A program made the position numbers and the translations under genes. DNA of 64,000 nt from Nitrospirales bacterium (GTDB lineage Bacteria; Nitrospirota; Nitrospiria; Nitrospirales; UBA8639): contig JALDRJ010000002.1 in the NCBI GenBank assembly GCA_031315865.1, positions 3,322,001-3,386,000 of the forward strand, given 5' to 3'. Shown piece after piece: positions 8,462 through 18,512 of this stretch; the stretch's first letter is position 1; the number at the start of each line of letters is the position of its first letter. The notes beneath the pieces are model-generated. The model saw only the letters and a list, made by a program, of their open reading frames with translations. It was not told where the DNA came from and ran no database searches.

Positions 8462-10615
8462 ATGAACTTTTATGCCTTTAGTGGCTTGATTAATGGTTTC
8501 ATCAGTTCGGGGCTCGGACTATTCATTTTTTCTCGAGCCCCCAAAAACGCCAAACATCAAACGTATGGGCTGTATTGCTTAAGCTTGTCTATTTGGAGTT
8601 ACGCCTACTACTTTTGGCATATCCAGAATGACCCCGATTCCGCATTATTTCTTACCCGCGCCTTGATGGCCGGCGCCATCCTCATTCCGATTACACACAT
8701 TCAACATGTGGTGACATTGCTCGGCATTCAACAGCGTCATCGCGTGCTCCTCTGGTTTGGATATGTCCTGACGGGAGGCTTCCTCCTGAGTGATATGACG
8801 ACCCTTTTCGTTTCAGAGGTCAAGCCTATCGCAGAATTTCCGTATTGGCCTGTTCCCGGCCCAGCCTTTTCTTTGTACCTGGCTTGGTTTATTTTTTCCA
8901 TTGGGTATGCAGCCTATCTGTTCGGGAGCGAATATCGGAAGGCCACAGGCATTCGGCGAACCCAGTATTTGTACCTCTTGGTGGGTTCACTCGCCGGTTA
9001 TCTTGGGGGGGCGACGAACTTTCCGTTGTGGTACGGGGTGCCAATCATGCCCTATGGCACGATCCTCGTCAGCCTCTATGTCGTGGCGGTTGCGTACACG
9101 CTGGTTCGCTACCGGATGTTGGATTTTTCAATTGCCGTCGAACGAAGCCTCACATTCTTATTCTTACTGGTTGCGCTCTCCATTCCCGCCCTAGGCGTCT
9201 TACTCTATCTCGAGCAGATTTATTTAGGGCAGGTGAACATTCAGTTCACCGTTCTACTCTTGTTGGTGGCCTCCATCTTAGTCGCGTTAGCGTACCGGAT
9301 GATGGAAGGCATGCAGGCTGCCGTCTCGAAAGCGCTCTTTCGGGAACGACATGACATGTACCAAGCGCTGTCGACGTTCTCAAAATCCCTCGTCACGAAT
9401 TTAAAACTGAAGCCGCTCGCACACGAGATTGTCCACATGCTCGGGCAAGTCATGGGCATTCAGCATGTCGTGTTATTTATCTTGGACAAGGAGCGAAAAG
9501 AATATGCCCCGATTTCTCAATTCGGGTTAACGACTGACATTGAGCAGATCCCGAAACCGACGCTCAACGATCCCCTGCCCAGGCACCTCACTGCCTCTCA
9601 ATCACTCATTATTCGTGATGAGCTTGAAGATACGGCTGATTCCTCATCGATCCTGAGCAGCCTCAAGGCTACGATGGAATCCATGGGGATTGATCTGTGC
9701 CTACCCTTGATCAACAAACGACGTCTTCTGGGGTTTTGCGTCCTTGGCCCTAAAACCTCGACGGCTGCATTTACCTCGTTGGATATTGATCTCTTGACGA
9801 CCTTATCGCATGAAGCGGCGATCGCCATCGATAATGCCATGCTCTACGAGGAGCTCAAGAGATCCCAAGCTCTGGTTCGACGAACGGATCGTTTACGAAG
9901 CTTGGAAACCATGGCGGGAGGGCTAGCGCATGAAATTCGAAATCCCCTGACATCGATTAAAGCATTCGTGGATCTCGTCCCCGAACGAGCGACCGATGAG
10001 TCGTTTTTATTACGGTTTGGACAAGTCGTCAAAGATGACGTCTTGAGGATTGAACGCTTGACGAAGGAAATTTTGGACTACGCACGTCCGGCAGAACCGT
10101 TCTTGAAACTCGAAGACGTGAATGAGATCGTCGAATCGTGTTTGTATGCTCTCCGGATTAGGGCATCGCATCAAATCGTAGTGATTGAGACTGATTTGGC
10201 CAACGGCCTGCCGGCGGTCTACGTCGATCGACAACAACTCAAACAAGTCTTCCTGAATCTATTTTTAAATGCGACTGAATCGATGGCTGAGAAAGGGGGA
10301 ACGCTGACCGTTCGAAGTTCTGCCATCCTTCAGCAAAACGGAGACCGCAGGGTCAGAGTCGAGGTTCGCGATACGGGAGGAGGGATCGCTCAGGAAGATC
10401 TTGAGCATATTTTTGACCCCTTTTTCACGACCAAGCACCATAGCGAGGAACATGAAGGCACAGGATTAGGCCTCGCGATCGCCCATCAGATCATCCAGGA
10501 ACATAAGGGGCATGTCGAAGTCAAAAGCGAGTTGGGAAAAGGGGCCATCTTTATCGTCGACTTGCCGGCGCAGAACCGCTCATCACCATTGCTTGAGGAT
10601 GTGTTGTCTGTGTGA
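8462..10615 (+). CDS. Membrane sensor histidine kinase with GAF domain
   Basis: The 717-residue protein has an N-terminal block of about nine hydrophobic spans (residues 1-290), a GAF-like domain (about 310-460), then HisKA and HATPase domains. The phospho-acceptor His490 sits in LAHEIRNPLTS. ATP-binding boxes are clear: N-box NLFLNATESM, DTGGGIA (from residue 637), FDPFFTTK and GTGLGLAIA. A GAGAGGA-like ribosome site precedes the start. The layout resembles PrsK, the kinase of PEP-CTERM/exosortase systems, but no exosortase or response regulator lies next to it. The signal sensed is unknown. It may be co-regulated with the upstream fusion protein, although a hairpin lies between them. Confidence 0.9.
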   Translation: MNFYAFSGLINGFISSGLGLFIFSRAPKNAKHQTYGLYCLSLSIWSYAYYFWHIQNDPDSALFLTRALMAGAILIPITHIQHVVTLLGIQQRHRVLLWFGYVLTGGFLLSDMTTLFVSEVKPIAEFPYWPVPGPAFSLYLAWFIFSIGYAAYLFGSEYRKATGIRRTQYLYLLVGSLAGYLGGATNFPLWYGVPIMPYGTILVSLYVVAVAYTLVRYRMLDFSIAVERSLTFLFLLVALSIPALGVLLYLEQIYLGQVNIQFTVLLLLVASILVALAYRMMEGMQAAVSKALFRERHDMYQALSTFSKSLVTNLKLKPLAHEIVHMLGQVMGIQHVVLFILDKERKEYAPISQFGLTTDIEQIPKPTLNDPLPRHLTASQSLIIRDELEDTADSSSILSSLKATMESMGIDLCLPLINKRRLLGFCVLGPKTSTAAFTSLDIDLLTTLSHEAAIAIDNAMLYEELKRSQALVRRTDRLRSLETMAGGLAHEIRNPLTSIKAFVDLVPERATDESFLLRFGQVVKDDVLRIERLTKEILDYARPAEPFLKLEDVNEIVESCLYALRIRASHQIVVIETDLANGLPAVYVDRQQLKQVFLNLFLNATESMAEKGGTLTVRSSAILQQNGDRRVRVEVRDTGGGIAQEDLEHIFDPFFTTKHHSEEHEGTGLGLAIAHQIIQEHKGHVEVKSELGKGAIFIVDLPAQNRSSPLLEDVLSV

Positions 10616-10650
10616 TGCGACATCTCACGTGTCCTTGGCCCATCTGAATG

Positions 10651-11649
10651 TTATAGTGATCCCTGGATTAACCTACCCTCCCAATCTCCTGTGCCTTTTT
10701 TGAGTTTGACCATTCCCTGTTTTCGGTATCCAGCTTTCTTCAGCCAAGCTTGAACGTCCGTGGCCTGGTACGTATTGCCGGATTCGGTGAACAATAACAT
10801 GGTCACGGCAAAAAGATTGGATTCGGCAGGCCGGCTGCCGGCACGATCCACTAAAAAGGTGTCTTGAATCAAAAGACGGCCGCCAGGATTGAGATGGGGG
10901 CGCAGGCGTCTGAATAATTTGAGATTCTCCGCTGCAGAATAAATATGAATGACATTCGACAACCACATGACGTCATATTTCCTCTGAATCGGATCCATCA
11001 AAAAATCCCCGGCCATATACGATACTCGCGCATGAGATCGACGAGTTTGAGCAATTTCCCTGGCCACATCCAAGGCCTCAGGCCGATCAAAGATCGTGGC
11101 GCGCAGTGAGGGATTCTTATCCAGGAATTCCAGCGCATAGGTCCCTGGCCCTCCCCCGACATCTAAGAGAGATGTTGCGGTTTTCAGGTTCAGCTGTCCG
11201 GCCACCTGCCGGGCGACGTCCAATGATCGTTCATGCATGGCCCAGCTAAAACTCCGGCGATACTCAGGCGTCCCAGGCCCTTGGGGCTCGATCGGTTTTC
11301 CAGTTTTAACAGCCTGCGTCAGGCTCGCCCAATCGCTCCATTGTCGTTGGATCAAATCGAGATACGCGCCACGATAATCTTCGCTGTGTCGATTGAGAAG
11401 GCGTCGGGCAAACGGACTATTTTGATAGCGGGCCCCATCCTTGCGAAGGAGTCCGGCGCTCAGCAAATTCCGGCAGAGTATGTCGAGGCCGCGTTGACTC
11501 ACCCGTAAGGTCTTGGCCAAAGCGCGAATCGTCCACTTCTGACCGTTCATGACGGTGAAGAGTTCAAGCTCAAGGGCCGTCAAAAGAATGCGAGGCAATC
11601 GAAACTGAAAAACGGCCTCACGAAAATCTCCAAATTTGTGAATACTCAT
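10651..11649 (-). CDS. O-methyltransferase of the plant COMT/CrtF-like family
   Basis: The 332-residue protein has a winged-helix dimerisation domain at the N terminus (about residues 10-100, LRVSQRGLDILCRNLLSAGLL) and a Rossmann methyltransferase domain with motif I LLDVGGGPGTYAL, then LSNVIHIYSAAEN and LNPGGRLLIQD. This layout is typical of SAM-dependent O-methyltransferases acting on aromatic or polyketide hydroxyls, and of hydroxyneurosporene methyltransferase. A GAGGGGG ribosome site lies just upstream of the start. It faces the histidine kinase gene, with ends 35 bases apart. The substrate cannot be read from the sequence. Confidence 0.85.
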   Translation of the reverse strand: MSIHKFGDFREAVFQFRLPRILLTALELELFTVMNGQKWTIRALAKTLRVSQRGLDILCRNLLSAGLLRKDGARYQNSPFARRLLNRHSEDYRGAYLDLIQRQWSDWASLTQAVKTGKPIEPQGPGTPEYRRSFSWAMHERSLDVARQVAGQLNLKTATSLLDVGGGPGTYALEFLDKNPSLRATIFDRPEALDVAREIAQTRRSHARVSYMAGDFLMDPIQRKYDVMWLSNVIHIYSAAENLKLFRRLRPHLNPGGRLLIQDTFLVDRAGSRPAESNLFAVTMLLFTESGNTYQATDVQAWLKKAGYRKQGMVKLKKGTGDWEGRLIQGSL

Positions 11650-11694
11650 TACACCCCCTCAGCAAACGTTTCGTCTTGATTGAAGGAATGGAAA

Positions 11695-12150
11695 TTAGGT
11701 GCGAGAATTGGAAAACTGGGAACGATATTGTTGAATAGTGATCTCAAGGGATGAAAGGTCCTCAAAGTCGACCGGTCGCTCAAACATCATGGCCACGTAT
11801 TCATCATTCATCTCCGTCCGTTCCGAAAAGCCTGCAACCTGCAATCGTTTCCGGTATTTCGACACCGTTTGTTGCAGGTAGAATTTCGCCTGTTTCGCTA
11901 ATTCATCTGACCCTAGATCCTCGGCTGTTCCATCGGACAAGATACTCTGCATGTCTTCGAGCATATAACCGGCTTGGCACACGAGCTTTCCATCCGGAGT
12001 AATTTCCAACAGCCAATCTTCATCATCAAGCTGCATGGTCAGCGATTCATCAACCGATCCAGGCAGCCAACCCGAAACATGTTCGAGCAAGTACGTTCGG
12101 ACATGCTGCCAAGATGGCGGATGGAGTGATGGTTGGCTCATCAACAACAC
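11695..12150 (-). CDS. Hypothetical acidic protein
   Basis: About 150 residues, soluble, with no signal peptide and no family I recognise. The composition is acidic in the middle (MQLDDEDWLLEI, then ILSDGTAEDLGSDE). The frame overlaps the stop of the upstream TPR gene: a GTG at 12150 lies about four bases after GGAAG, and an ATG at 12141 is the other candidate. That tight junction supports translation with the TPR protein, and the two may work together. Confidence 0.65.
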   Translation of the reverse strand: MLLMSQPSLHPPSWQHVRTYLLEHVSGWLPGSVDESLTMQLDDEDWLLEITPDGKLVCQAGYMLEDMQSILSDGTAEDLGSDELAKQAKFYLQQTVSKYRKRLQVAGFSERTEMNDEYVAMMFERPVDFEDLSSLEITIQQYRSQFSNSRT

Positions 12151-12938
12151 TATTCTTCCCGCGAGTGACGCTCACGAAGATGCTTGAGACGTTCAGTATT
12201 CTCCAGAAGCTTTGGCAGGTCGTATTTTTGGTCAACACGCACGACACGCTCAAGATACTGTATGGCTTCTTGCCAATATCCCTTTCCTTCATGGCTGCTG
12301 GCCAACACGTACCAGGCGCCACCCATGCGAAGCTCGTCTTGAAGCCGTTCCGCCATAGCCAGGCTCGTCTGGGCGCAAGCGATCGCTTCATCGTACCGCC
12401 GTTGGGCCAGGTATAGTCGCGCCATCATCCGATAGACGTCAGCTTGTCCGGCCTGATTACCGACTCTTCGCATGAGAAAAAGCGACTCTTGGTAATACTG
12501 AAACGCCAGGTCATACTGTCCGGTTTCACGAGCGACGAGGCCGAGGTCCGACAGCAAGATCGCTTTGCCTGCGTAGTCACCGGTATCGTTCATCAAGTCT
12601 AGGGCTTCTAAATAAAAGGCGCGCGCGCGCTCCCAGTCGCCAGCATCAGCTGATAAATTCCCCAAGTTGGCGAGGGTCGTGCTAATCCCGCGTTCATCCC
12701 CTAAAATTTTTTGAATTTCCAGCACCTCATGATAGTACGTTTGCGCTTGCATGCGTCGCCCACTGACCGCACAGATATTTCCTAAATTTCCCAACGTCAT
12801 AGCCAGGGCCCGCTGATCTCCACTCTTGCGATCGGTTTCTAACGCTTGAGCATAACAATGATACGCATCCGTATAGAACCCACGAGAAAAGTGTTCATTC
12901 CCAAGACGGTTTAACTGTGTCGATCGTGATTCATGCAT
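12150..12938 (-). CDS. Tetratricopeptide-repeat protein
   Basis: About 262 residues made of six or so TPR units, recognised by repeated patterns such as LGNLGNIC..G....A..YY.EVLEI and LANLGNLSADAGDWERARAFYLEAL. Each is close to 40 residues, as in the TPR_12 type often used as a protein-interaction scaffold. No signal peptide or catalytic domain is visible. The ATG at 12938 is preferred; a TTG at 12956 overlaps the stop of the upstream metallo-beta-lactamase-fold gene and would add six residues. It ends in the start region of the next gene, so 13788-11695 looks like one transcription unit. Confidence 0.82.
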   Translation of the reverse strand: MHESRSTQLNRLGNEHFSRGFYTDAYHCYAQALETDRKSGDQRALAMTLGNLGNICAVSGRRMQAQTYYHEVLEIQKILGDERGISTTLANLGNLSADAGDWERARAFYLEALDLMNDTGDYAGKAILLSDLGLVARETGQYDLAFQYYQESLFLMRRVGNQAGQADVYRMMARLYLAQRRYDEAIACAQTSLAMAERLQDELRMGGAWYVLASSHEGKGYWQEAIQYLERVVRVDQKYDLPKLLENTERLKHLRERHSREE

Positions 12939-12952
12939 GGACGGATACAGGA

Positions 12953-13552
12953 TCAAGGTGTCTCGACGACTTCCTCGACAACGGCCTTAGCATTGGTGAG
13001 AATAGAGGTGCCGTCACCCACAAGCAGTGCGTCAAATTGATACTTGAGAAGACGGCCGAGTCCCTCACGAGCTTTGGCAGGATCAGGATACTTTTCGGGG
13101 GGCAGGAGACTGAGAGAGCCAGCGGGCTTCCCGATGAGGGCATCACCGACGAGTAAGATGCCTTTTCCTTGCTGCACAAACAGCGCGCTTTCCCCGGCTG
13201 ATTTCTGGCCAGTCAGTTGAATGACCCATATACCGCCCGGTAAAAGCTCACCATCTTTGAAGGTTTTATCGGCCTCCACTGACATATCTGGAGCATCCTT
13301 GTCAGGAACGAATAGTTGACAACCGAATTCAGTCTTATATGTCTGAGCCTCTCGTTCATGGTCACGATTCGTCAGGATGATGTAATCAACAGGATCACCT
13401 TGACGGATTCGCGCGATATCCGTGGAGGACAACAGTGGAGGATCGACCAGGATGCGATGTTCGCCGACCTCCAGCAGATGGCCGTTAAAGTCTAGTTGCT
13501 TCTCATCGGAAAACCATTGCCATTCCCAGATTCGAGGCAGAACTTGTTTCAT
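12953..13552 (-). CDS. Metallo-beta-lactamase-fold protein without metal ligands
   Basis: The 199-residue protein follows the MBL fold: HLLEVGEHRILVDPP at the start, a strand ending in YIILTNRDHERE where the metal motif THxHxDH should be, then GILLVGDALIG and ALLVGDGTSIL. The metal-binding motif reads TNRDHER, so the usual His and Asp ligands are absent, and the last GH motif is GDG. It is therefore probably not a standard zinc hydrolase. The start codon overlaps the stop of the 79-residue gene upstream (ATGA), which indicates coupling. Confidence 0.75.
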   Translation of the reverse strand: MKQVLPRIWEWQWFSDEKQLDFNGHLLEVGEHRILVDPPLLSSTDIARIRQGDPVDYIILTNRDHEREAQTYKTEFGCQLFVPDKDAPDMSVEADKTFKDGELLPGGIWVIQLTGQKSAGESALFVQQGKGILLVGDALIGKPAGSLSLLPPEKYPDPAKAREGLGRLLKYQFDALLVGDGTSILTNAKAVVEEVVETP

Positions 13553-13788
13553 AACGACCCGATCGCTTCTTTAAGCATCGTGGCGGTTTTTCCAACGACC
13601 GTTTCTTCATGGGGGAGATCAAGCACATCATCCTCTGGGACCGTGATAAATTTTCGATTACCCCCCTTCGTGAGGGATATCAGGAAAAGATTGTTCGAGG
13701 GTGTCGTCGGAATCACCACATCGACCGTCGCATCGATGCCTTGAACGATTTCCAGGAACTTTTGTTTTCCCTCTTCTAATTCATCCAT
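13549..13788 (-). CDS. Small conserved-looking hypothetical protein
   Basis: A 79-residue soluble protein that I do not recognise. It is preceded by GGGGA five bases before the ATG and overlaps the next start by four bases, so it is very likely translated. The middle forms alternating beta-strand patterns (VDVVIPTT, LFLISLTKGGNRKFITVPEDDVLDL). It is the first gene of the apparent four-gene unit that also holds the MBL-fold, TPR and acidic proteins. Confidence 0.7.
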   Translation of the reverse strand: MDELEEGKQKFLEIVQGIDATVDVVIPTTPSNNLFLISLTKGGNRKFITVPEDDVLDLPHEETVVGKTATMLKEAIGSL

Positions 13789-13871
13789 ACGTCCCCTTTA
13801 GTGTGTGAATTACATGTTTGAGATGATTTCGATGCAGTATGTGCTAAAACATGCCCGAGGCCGTCTCAGGC

Positions 13872-14417
13872 TTATAATGAAGAAGACTCACTTGAACTCA
13901 AGAGTTTATTGACTTCATTCAGAATGATTTCATGCCCGGCCATATTGAAATTTCCGACACGTTGCCATCGGATGATTCCTTGTTGATCGATAATATACAC
14001 GTTGGGGATAAACTTTCCCCCTCCATACAATTTGTCCGTCACTTGTTCGGGATCGAGAAGATACGGATAGGTCACCTTGCTGGGAAACGTCCCAAGAAAA
14101 TCGAGCACATGCTGTTTCGAATCTCCTGACGAATTGACCCCGAGTACAACCACGTTTTTCCCTTGTGTCGCTTCATGAACTTTTTGAAGATTCGACCCTT
14201 GAATCAGGCAAGGTTCGCAAATGTGAAAAAGACCTAGGACGACAACCTTACCTCGAAACGCCTCGAGGTTTATGGGCTCATCGGTCAATGAGGTCAGAGA
14301 AAAAGTTGGGGCGGTTTCCCCTACTTTGAAAAAGCCAGCGGCATGGGCCAAGACACCAACTCCCCCAACTATCAACATAGTCACGAACAAGACCTTGATC
14401 GTATCCCACCGTTTCAT
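13872..14417 (-). CDS. Exported TlpA/ResA-like thioredoxin-fold protein
   Basis: A 181-residue protein with an N-terminal hydrophobic segment (IKVLFVTMLIVGGVGVLAHA) and an AhpC/TSA-redoxin domain. The active-site motif is CEPC in LGLFHICEPCL. Typical family features follow: VGETAPTFSLTSL and a cis-Pro region KFIPNVYIID. It probably acts as a periplasmic thiol-disulfide oxidoreductase, for example in cytochrome or cofactor maturation; the partner is unknown. The start at 14417 is preferred over one ten codons upstream because a G-rich ribosome site lies just before it. Confidence 0.85.
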   Translation of the reverse strand: MKRWDTIKVLFVTMLIVGGVGVLAHAAGFFKVGETAPTFSLTSLTDEPINLEAFRGKVVVLGLFHICEPCLIQGSNLQKVHEATQGKNVVVLGVNSSGDSKQHVLDFLGTFPSKVTYPYLLDPEQVTDKLYGGGKFIPNVYIIDQQGIIRWQRVGNFNMAGHEIILNEVNKLLSSSESSSL

Positions 14418-14522
14418 GTCACCCCCCTTTCCGACGAGAAGAACCATAATCCATCCTCTCGCTCGTTAGCTTAGCATAGGAAAATTTTCTGCAGCAACAC
14501 AGAGAAATACGCGTGAGGCGGC

Positions 14523-15977
14523 TTATGGACTAGAAGTTGGAACAGTCTCGAAAAGACCAAGCTGAAGTTGTTCCGCACGTGTGAAGGAAATTGGGTATTG
14601 GTCGGTAAAGCAGGCACTGCAATAATGGCCGGCTTGTTCCGGCGCCACGCCGAGCATCCCCTCCAAGCTTAAATACCCAAGGCTATCCGCGGTAATGTAC
14701 CGGCGTATCTGGTCGAGACTTTGGCGAGCCCCGATAAGTTCCTTTTGAGTTGGGGTATCAATGCCGTAAAAACACGGAGCGACAACGGGGGGAGAACTGA
14801 TGCGCATGTGCACCTCTTTAGCCCCAGCCTGTCGAATCATTTTCACGATTTTTCGGCTCGTGGTGCCCCGGACGAGTGAATCGTCTACCACAACCACACG
14901 TTTACCCTGTAAAATATCTGGAACGACGTTGAGTTTGAGTTTCACGCCAAAATGCCGAATGCTTTGCTCCGGTTCGATGAATGTCCTACCGACATAATGA
15001 TTACGGGTGAGTCCAATCTCAAAGGGAATCATCGCACCTTCCGAATAGCCTAAGGCAGCCGGCACACCGGAGTCCGGAACAGGAATGACCACATCGGCTT
15101 CAATGGGACATTCCTTCGCCAGTTGACGCCCTAACGCTTTGCGTATGGGATAAACGGCATGGCCTCCAAAAATCTTCGAATCCGGTCGGGAGAAGTAGAC
15201 ATATTCAAAGATACATTGGGCAGGCGTTTTTTCGGAAAAGGGATGGAAACTTCTAAGGCCGGACTGATCGATCACGACGACCTCGCCAGGGTCGATCTCT
15301 CGCAAAAACTCCGCCCCCATCAGATCAAACGCACATGTCTCCGAGGCCACCACCCAACTGCCCTTATACCGCCCCAAACAGAGTGGGCGAAAGCCATGCG
15401 GATCTCGCGATGCGACCAAACACTCATCCGTTAATATTAATAAAGAATAGGCCCCCCGAATCAGCCCCAACGCTTCGATAATCCGATCGAGTAAGGTATC
15501 GCCGTGGGAGTGGGCAATCAGGTGGACGATGACTTCGCTATCGGAATCGGATTGAAAAATAGCGCCATAGGCTTCCAGCTCGCCACGAAGCATCGAGGCA
15601 TTAATGAGATTGCCATTGTGTGCAAGAGCAAGATTACCGAAGGCAAAGTTCACAGTCAGCGGTTGTACGTTTTTCATATCGCTCTCTCCTGCTGTCGAGT
15701 AGCGATTATGACCGATGGATTTTGTACCGGTTAACCCCTTGAGTATTTTTTTTGAGTAAATATCCGCGACCAGTCCCATGCCTTTTCGTTGATATAATCG
15801 TTCGCCATCCGAAGAGACGATGCCGGAACCTTCTTGCCCCCGGTGTTGCAGGGCATACAACCCCAAATACGTCAAATTGGCGGCTTCGCGATGGCCATAG
15901 ACTCCAAACACCGCACATTCTTCTTGAAATTTATCAGGAGCTGTTCGGAGCGTTTCTTCAGGGATGAATGTCATCAT
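14523..15977 (-). CDS. purF: Amidophosphoribosyltransferase
   Basis: PurF makes phosphoribosylamine from PRPP and glutamine, the committed step of purine synthesis. The nucleophile Cys21 follows a short propeptide (QEECAVFGVYG), so the enzyme should be matured by cleavage as in Bacillus. Cys residues in AQCIFEYVYF, APCFYGID and HYCSACF fit the [4Fe-4S] ligands of the Bacillus-type enzyme. The PRPP loop VVVVDDSLVRGTT is present. Length is 484 residues. It is the last gene of the pur series, 23 bases after purL. An ATG one codon later (15974) is equally possible. Confidence 0.97.
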   Translation of the reverse strand: MMTFIPEETLRTAPDKFQEECAVFGVYGHREAANLTYLGLYALQHRGQEGSGIVSSDGERLYQRKGMGLVADIYSKKILKGLTGTKSIGHNRYSTAGESDMKNVQPLTVNFAFGNLALAHNGNLINASMLRGELEAYGAIFQSDSDSEVIVHLIAHSHGDTLLDRIIEALGLIRGAYSLLILTDECLVASRDPHGFRPLCLGRYKGSWVVASETCAFDLMGAEFLREIDPGEVVVIDQSGLRSFHPFSEKTPAQCIFEYVYFSRPDSKIFGGHAVYPIRKALGRQLAKECPIEADVVIPVPDSGVPAALGYSEGAMIPFEIGLTRNHYVGRTFIEPEQSIRHFGVKLKLNVVPDILQGKRVVVVDDSLVRGTTSRKIVKMIRQAGAKEVHMRISSPPVVAPCFYGIDTPTQKELIGARQSLDQIRRYITADSLGYLSLEGMLGVAPEQAGHYCSACFTDQYPISFTRAEQLQLGLFETVPTSSP

Positions 15978-16000
15978 GTGGCTTTCTGGAAGTCCTATGT

Positions 16001-18247
16001 TTATTCTACCTGTTCTTCAAGTGACATGTTCCAGGCCGTCCCGAGGGCTTGAAGAGAGACATCCAAGAGACGCGACGCGGGTTGCGTACGAGAGGTCCGG
16101 ATAATTTGAAGAGAATCGCCCCCGACCGTCCCAATGAGGGAAGCTGGAACTCCATGTGTCTCGGCTATGTGAAGGACCTGTTCAACATGTTGGGGAGAAA
16201 CGCTTACGACGGCTCGTGAAGGACTTTCTCCAAATAAGAGCGCGTCCAGACGAAGATCGTACGCATCAAGTTCGATGGACGCACCGCATGGTTGAGATGG
16301 ATGTGTCAGACAACACTCTGCTAGTGTAACGGCTAAACCGCCTTCCGAGCAATCGTGAGCGGACTGAATGAACCCTTGACGAATCATCGTTAGGAGCGAT
16401 CGATGTAGGGCACGTTCCTGCTCGAGATCAAGCCATGGAGGAGTACCCTGTTCACGGAAATGGACGACTTTTAAGTATTCCGTCCCACCCAGATCTTCTT
16501 TGGTTTCCCCTAAAAGAATAACCTGATCGCCGTCTTGTTGGAACCATTGGGTTGTCGCAAGATGAGCGGGTTCAATGAGTCCCACCATTCCCAGCACGGG
16601 AGTGGGATAAATTGACAGTCCATTGGTTTCATTATAAAAACTCACGTTTCCACTCACGACAGGAACCTCAAAATGCCGACAAGCGTCGCTGATGCCTTCA
16701 AGAGCCGCGATAAATTGCCACATGATGTCTGGACGCTCCGGATTGCCAAAATTCAAACAATCCGTGACGCCGATCGGTTCTGCCCCTGAACAGATTAAGT
16801 TCCTGGCCGCCTCTGCCACGGCCAACATGCCTCCCATGTAGGGGTTCAGGAGACAGTACCGGCTGTTCCCATCCGTCGTGAGCGCCAGGGCTTTATCGGT
16901 TCCTTTGATTCGCACGACGGCCGCATCAGAACCTGGTCGTACGATCGTATTCGTTCCCACCATATGATCATACTGACGAAAAACCCATCGCTTGCTCGCA
17001 AGCGTGGGGGAACGCAAGAGACGCAACAAGACCTCTGAAGCCTCTTTGACATCCGGAAGATTTTCCACCATGAGCGATTGAAGCATCTCTTGATATTGTG
17101 GGGCTTCGGCCGGCCGTTCATACCGTGGCCCTTCTTCGGCGAGTGCCTTAGCCGGAATTTCGGCCACGACCTTCTCGTGCTCTTTCACTCGCAACATCCC
17201 ATCATCAGTGACCGTTCCGATGATGGCGGCATCGATACCCCATTTCCGGCAAATGGCCAGGACCTCATCTTGTTTGCCGGGTTTTGCGACTAACAGCATG
17301 CGTTCTTGTGACTCGGATAACAGCATCTCATAGGGAGTCATGTTCGGCTCCCGACATGGAACATGCTTCACATCAATCTCAATCCCGGAGTTCGATCGAG
17401 AAGCCATTTCACAGGATGAACTGGTGAGACCCGCCGCGCCCATGTCTTGAATACCGACAAGTAAATCTTTTTCCATGAATTCCAGGCACACTTCCAAGAG
17501 TAATTTTTCCAAGAAGGGATCTCCGACCTGCACGTTTGGACGCTTGGCCTCGGAATGATCGTCGAAACTATCCGAAGCCATGGTCGCGCCATGGATCCCG
17601 TCCCTTCCTGTCTTGGCCCCTATATACAAGACAGGGTTCCCTACGCCTTGCGCCAATCCACGCAGAAGCTTGTCTTTCTCCACGATGCCGAGACAAAACA
17701 CATTCACGAGTGGATTTTTGGAATAGATATCGTTAAACGTAATTTCTCCTCCAACCGTCGGCACTCCAATACAGTTTCCATACCAGGCAATGCCGGAAAC
17801 GACGCCTTTCAGGAGGTGCCGGTTCTTGGGCACATCCAACTCTCCGAATCGAAGCGAATTGAGCAAGGCAATCGGTCGTGCCCCCATGGTAAAAATATCG
17901 CGAAGAATCCCGCCAACTCCGGTGGCCGCCCCTTGAAAGGGCTCAATATACGAGGGATGGTTGTGAGACTCGATCTTGAAAACGGCCGCTAACCCGTCTC
18001 CGATATCGATAGCCCCAGCATTCTCCCCGGGACCTTGGACCACACGTGTCCCGTCGGTCGGTAATCGTTTAAGGTGCACTCGAGAGCTTTTGTAACTGCA
18101 GTGCTCGCTCCACATCACAGAAAAAATACCTAACTCCGTCACATTTGGCTCGCGCCCCAGGCATGTGATGATTTGCCGGTATTCCTCCTCGGACAAACCA
18201 TGCTGCGCGATCAATTCTTTTGTATTCATGGATTCAGCCGATGACAT
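16001..18247 (-). CDS. purL: Phosphoribosylformylglycinamidine synthase, large subunit
   Basis: This is the short form of PurL (about 748 residues), which works with separate PurQ and PurS; both are encoded just upstream. It converts FGAR to FGAM with ATP and ammonia from PurQ. Clear signatures are [40 protein letters not shown] and [13 protein letters not shown]. The start is uncertain: ATG at 18247 is used here; a TTG at 18259 and an ATG at 18229 are in frame and none has a strong ribosome site. A DUF433 gene is inserted between purQ and purL. Confidence 0.96.
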   Translation of the reverse strand: MSSAESMNTKELIAQHGLSEEEYRQIITCLGREPNVTELGIFSVMWSEHCSYKSSRVHLKRLPTDGTRVVQGPGENAGAIDIGDGLAAVFKIESHNHPSYIEPFQGAATGVGGILRDIFTMGARPIALLNSLRFGELDVPKNRHLLKGVVSGIAWYGNCIGVPTVGGEITFNDIYSKNPLVNVFCLGIVEKDKLLRGLAQGVGNPVLYIGAKTGRDGIHGATMASDSFDDHSEAKRPNVQVGDPFLEKLLLEVCLEFMEKDLLVGIQDMGAAGLTSSSCEMASRSNSGIEIDVKHVPCREPNMTPYEMLLSESQERMLLVAKPGKQDEVLAICRKWGIDAAIIGTVTDDGMLRVKEHEKVVAEIPAKALAEEGPRYERPAEAPQYQEMLQSLMVENLPDVKEASEVLLRLLRSPTLASKRWVFRQYDHMVGTNTIVRPGSDAAVVRIKGTDKALALTTDGNSRYCLLNPYMGGMLAVAEAARNLICSGAEPIGVTDCLNFGNPERPDIMWQFIAALEGISDACRHFEVPVVSGNVSFYNETNGLSIYPTPVLGMVGLIEPAHLATTQWFQQDGDQVILLGETKEDLGGTEYLKVVHFREQGTPPWLDLEQERALHRSLLTMIRQGFIQSAHDCSEGGLAVTLAECCLTHPSQPCGASIELDAYDLRLDALLFGESPSRAVVSVSPQHVEQVLHIAETHGVPASLIGTVGGDSLQIIRTSRTQPASRLLDVSLQALGTAWNMSLEEQVE

Positions 18248-18265
18248 GTGACGAAGCAATTGCTC

Positions 18266-18493
18266 TTACCGGGAGGGCATGCGTAGTGGAAGATGATCGG
18301 TCACGTACGACGCATATCGTAATGCAGTGAGGACCTGTTCGTAAGTCAACTGAAATGCCTCTTGAATATCTTGAAAGCTTTGTCCGGTCCCAAGAGCGCC
18401 GACGACTGTCGCGACATCCACGGTGGTTCCCGTCACGCAGGGTTTACCCGAACAAACTTGAGCATTCATAGAAATTCCAGGGAACACTTCCAA
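18266..18493 (-). CDS. DUF433 small protein
   Basis: About 75 residues matching the DUF433 helix-turn-helix-like domain often found as an antitoxin component: MNAQVCSGKPCVTGTTVDVATVVGAL in outline, then IQEAFQLTYEQVLTALRYA. The TTG at 18493 is preferred because GGGAGG lies seven bases before it; other in-frame starts up to 18511 or at the internal ATG are possible. No toxin gene of the VapC/DUF5615 type lies beside it. It sits between purQ and purL and must share their transcript, so a house-keeping or regulatory role is possible. Confidence 0.8.
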   Translation of the reverse strand: MEVFPGISMNAQVCSGKPCVTGTTVDVATVVGALGTGQSFQDIQEAFQLTYEQVLTALRYASYVTDHLPLRMPSR

Positions 18494-18512
18494 CAATTTT
18501 CCTCCCGTCAAC

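Noticed and set aside
18266-18511. Toxin-antitoxin pair involving the DUF433 gene
   Set aside because: Both neighbours are purine enzymes; no toxin gene is adjacent.
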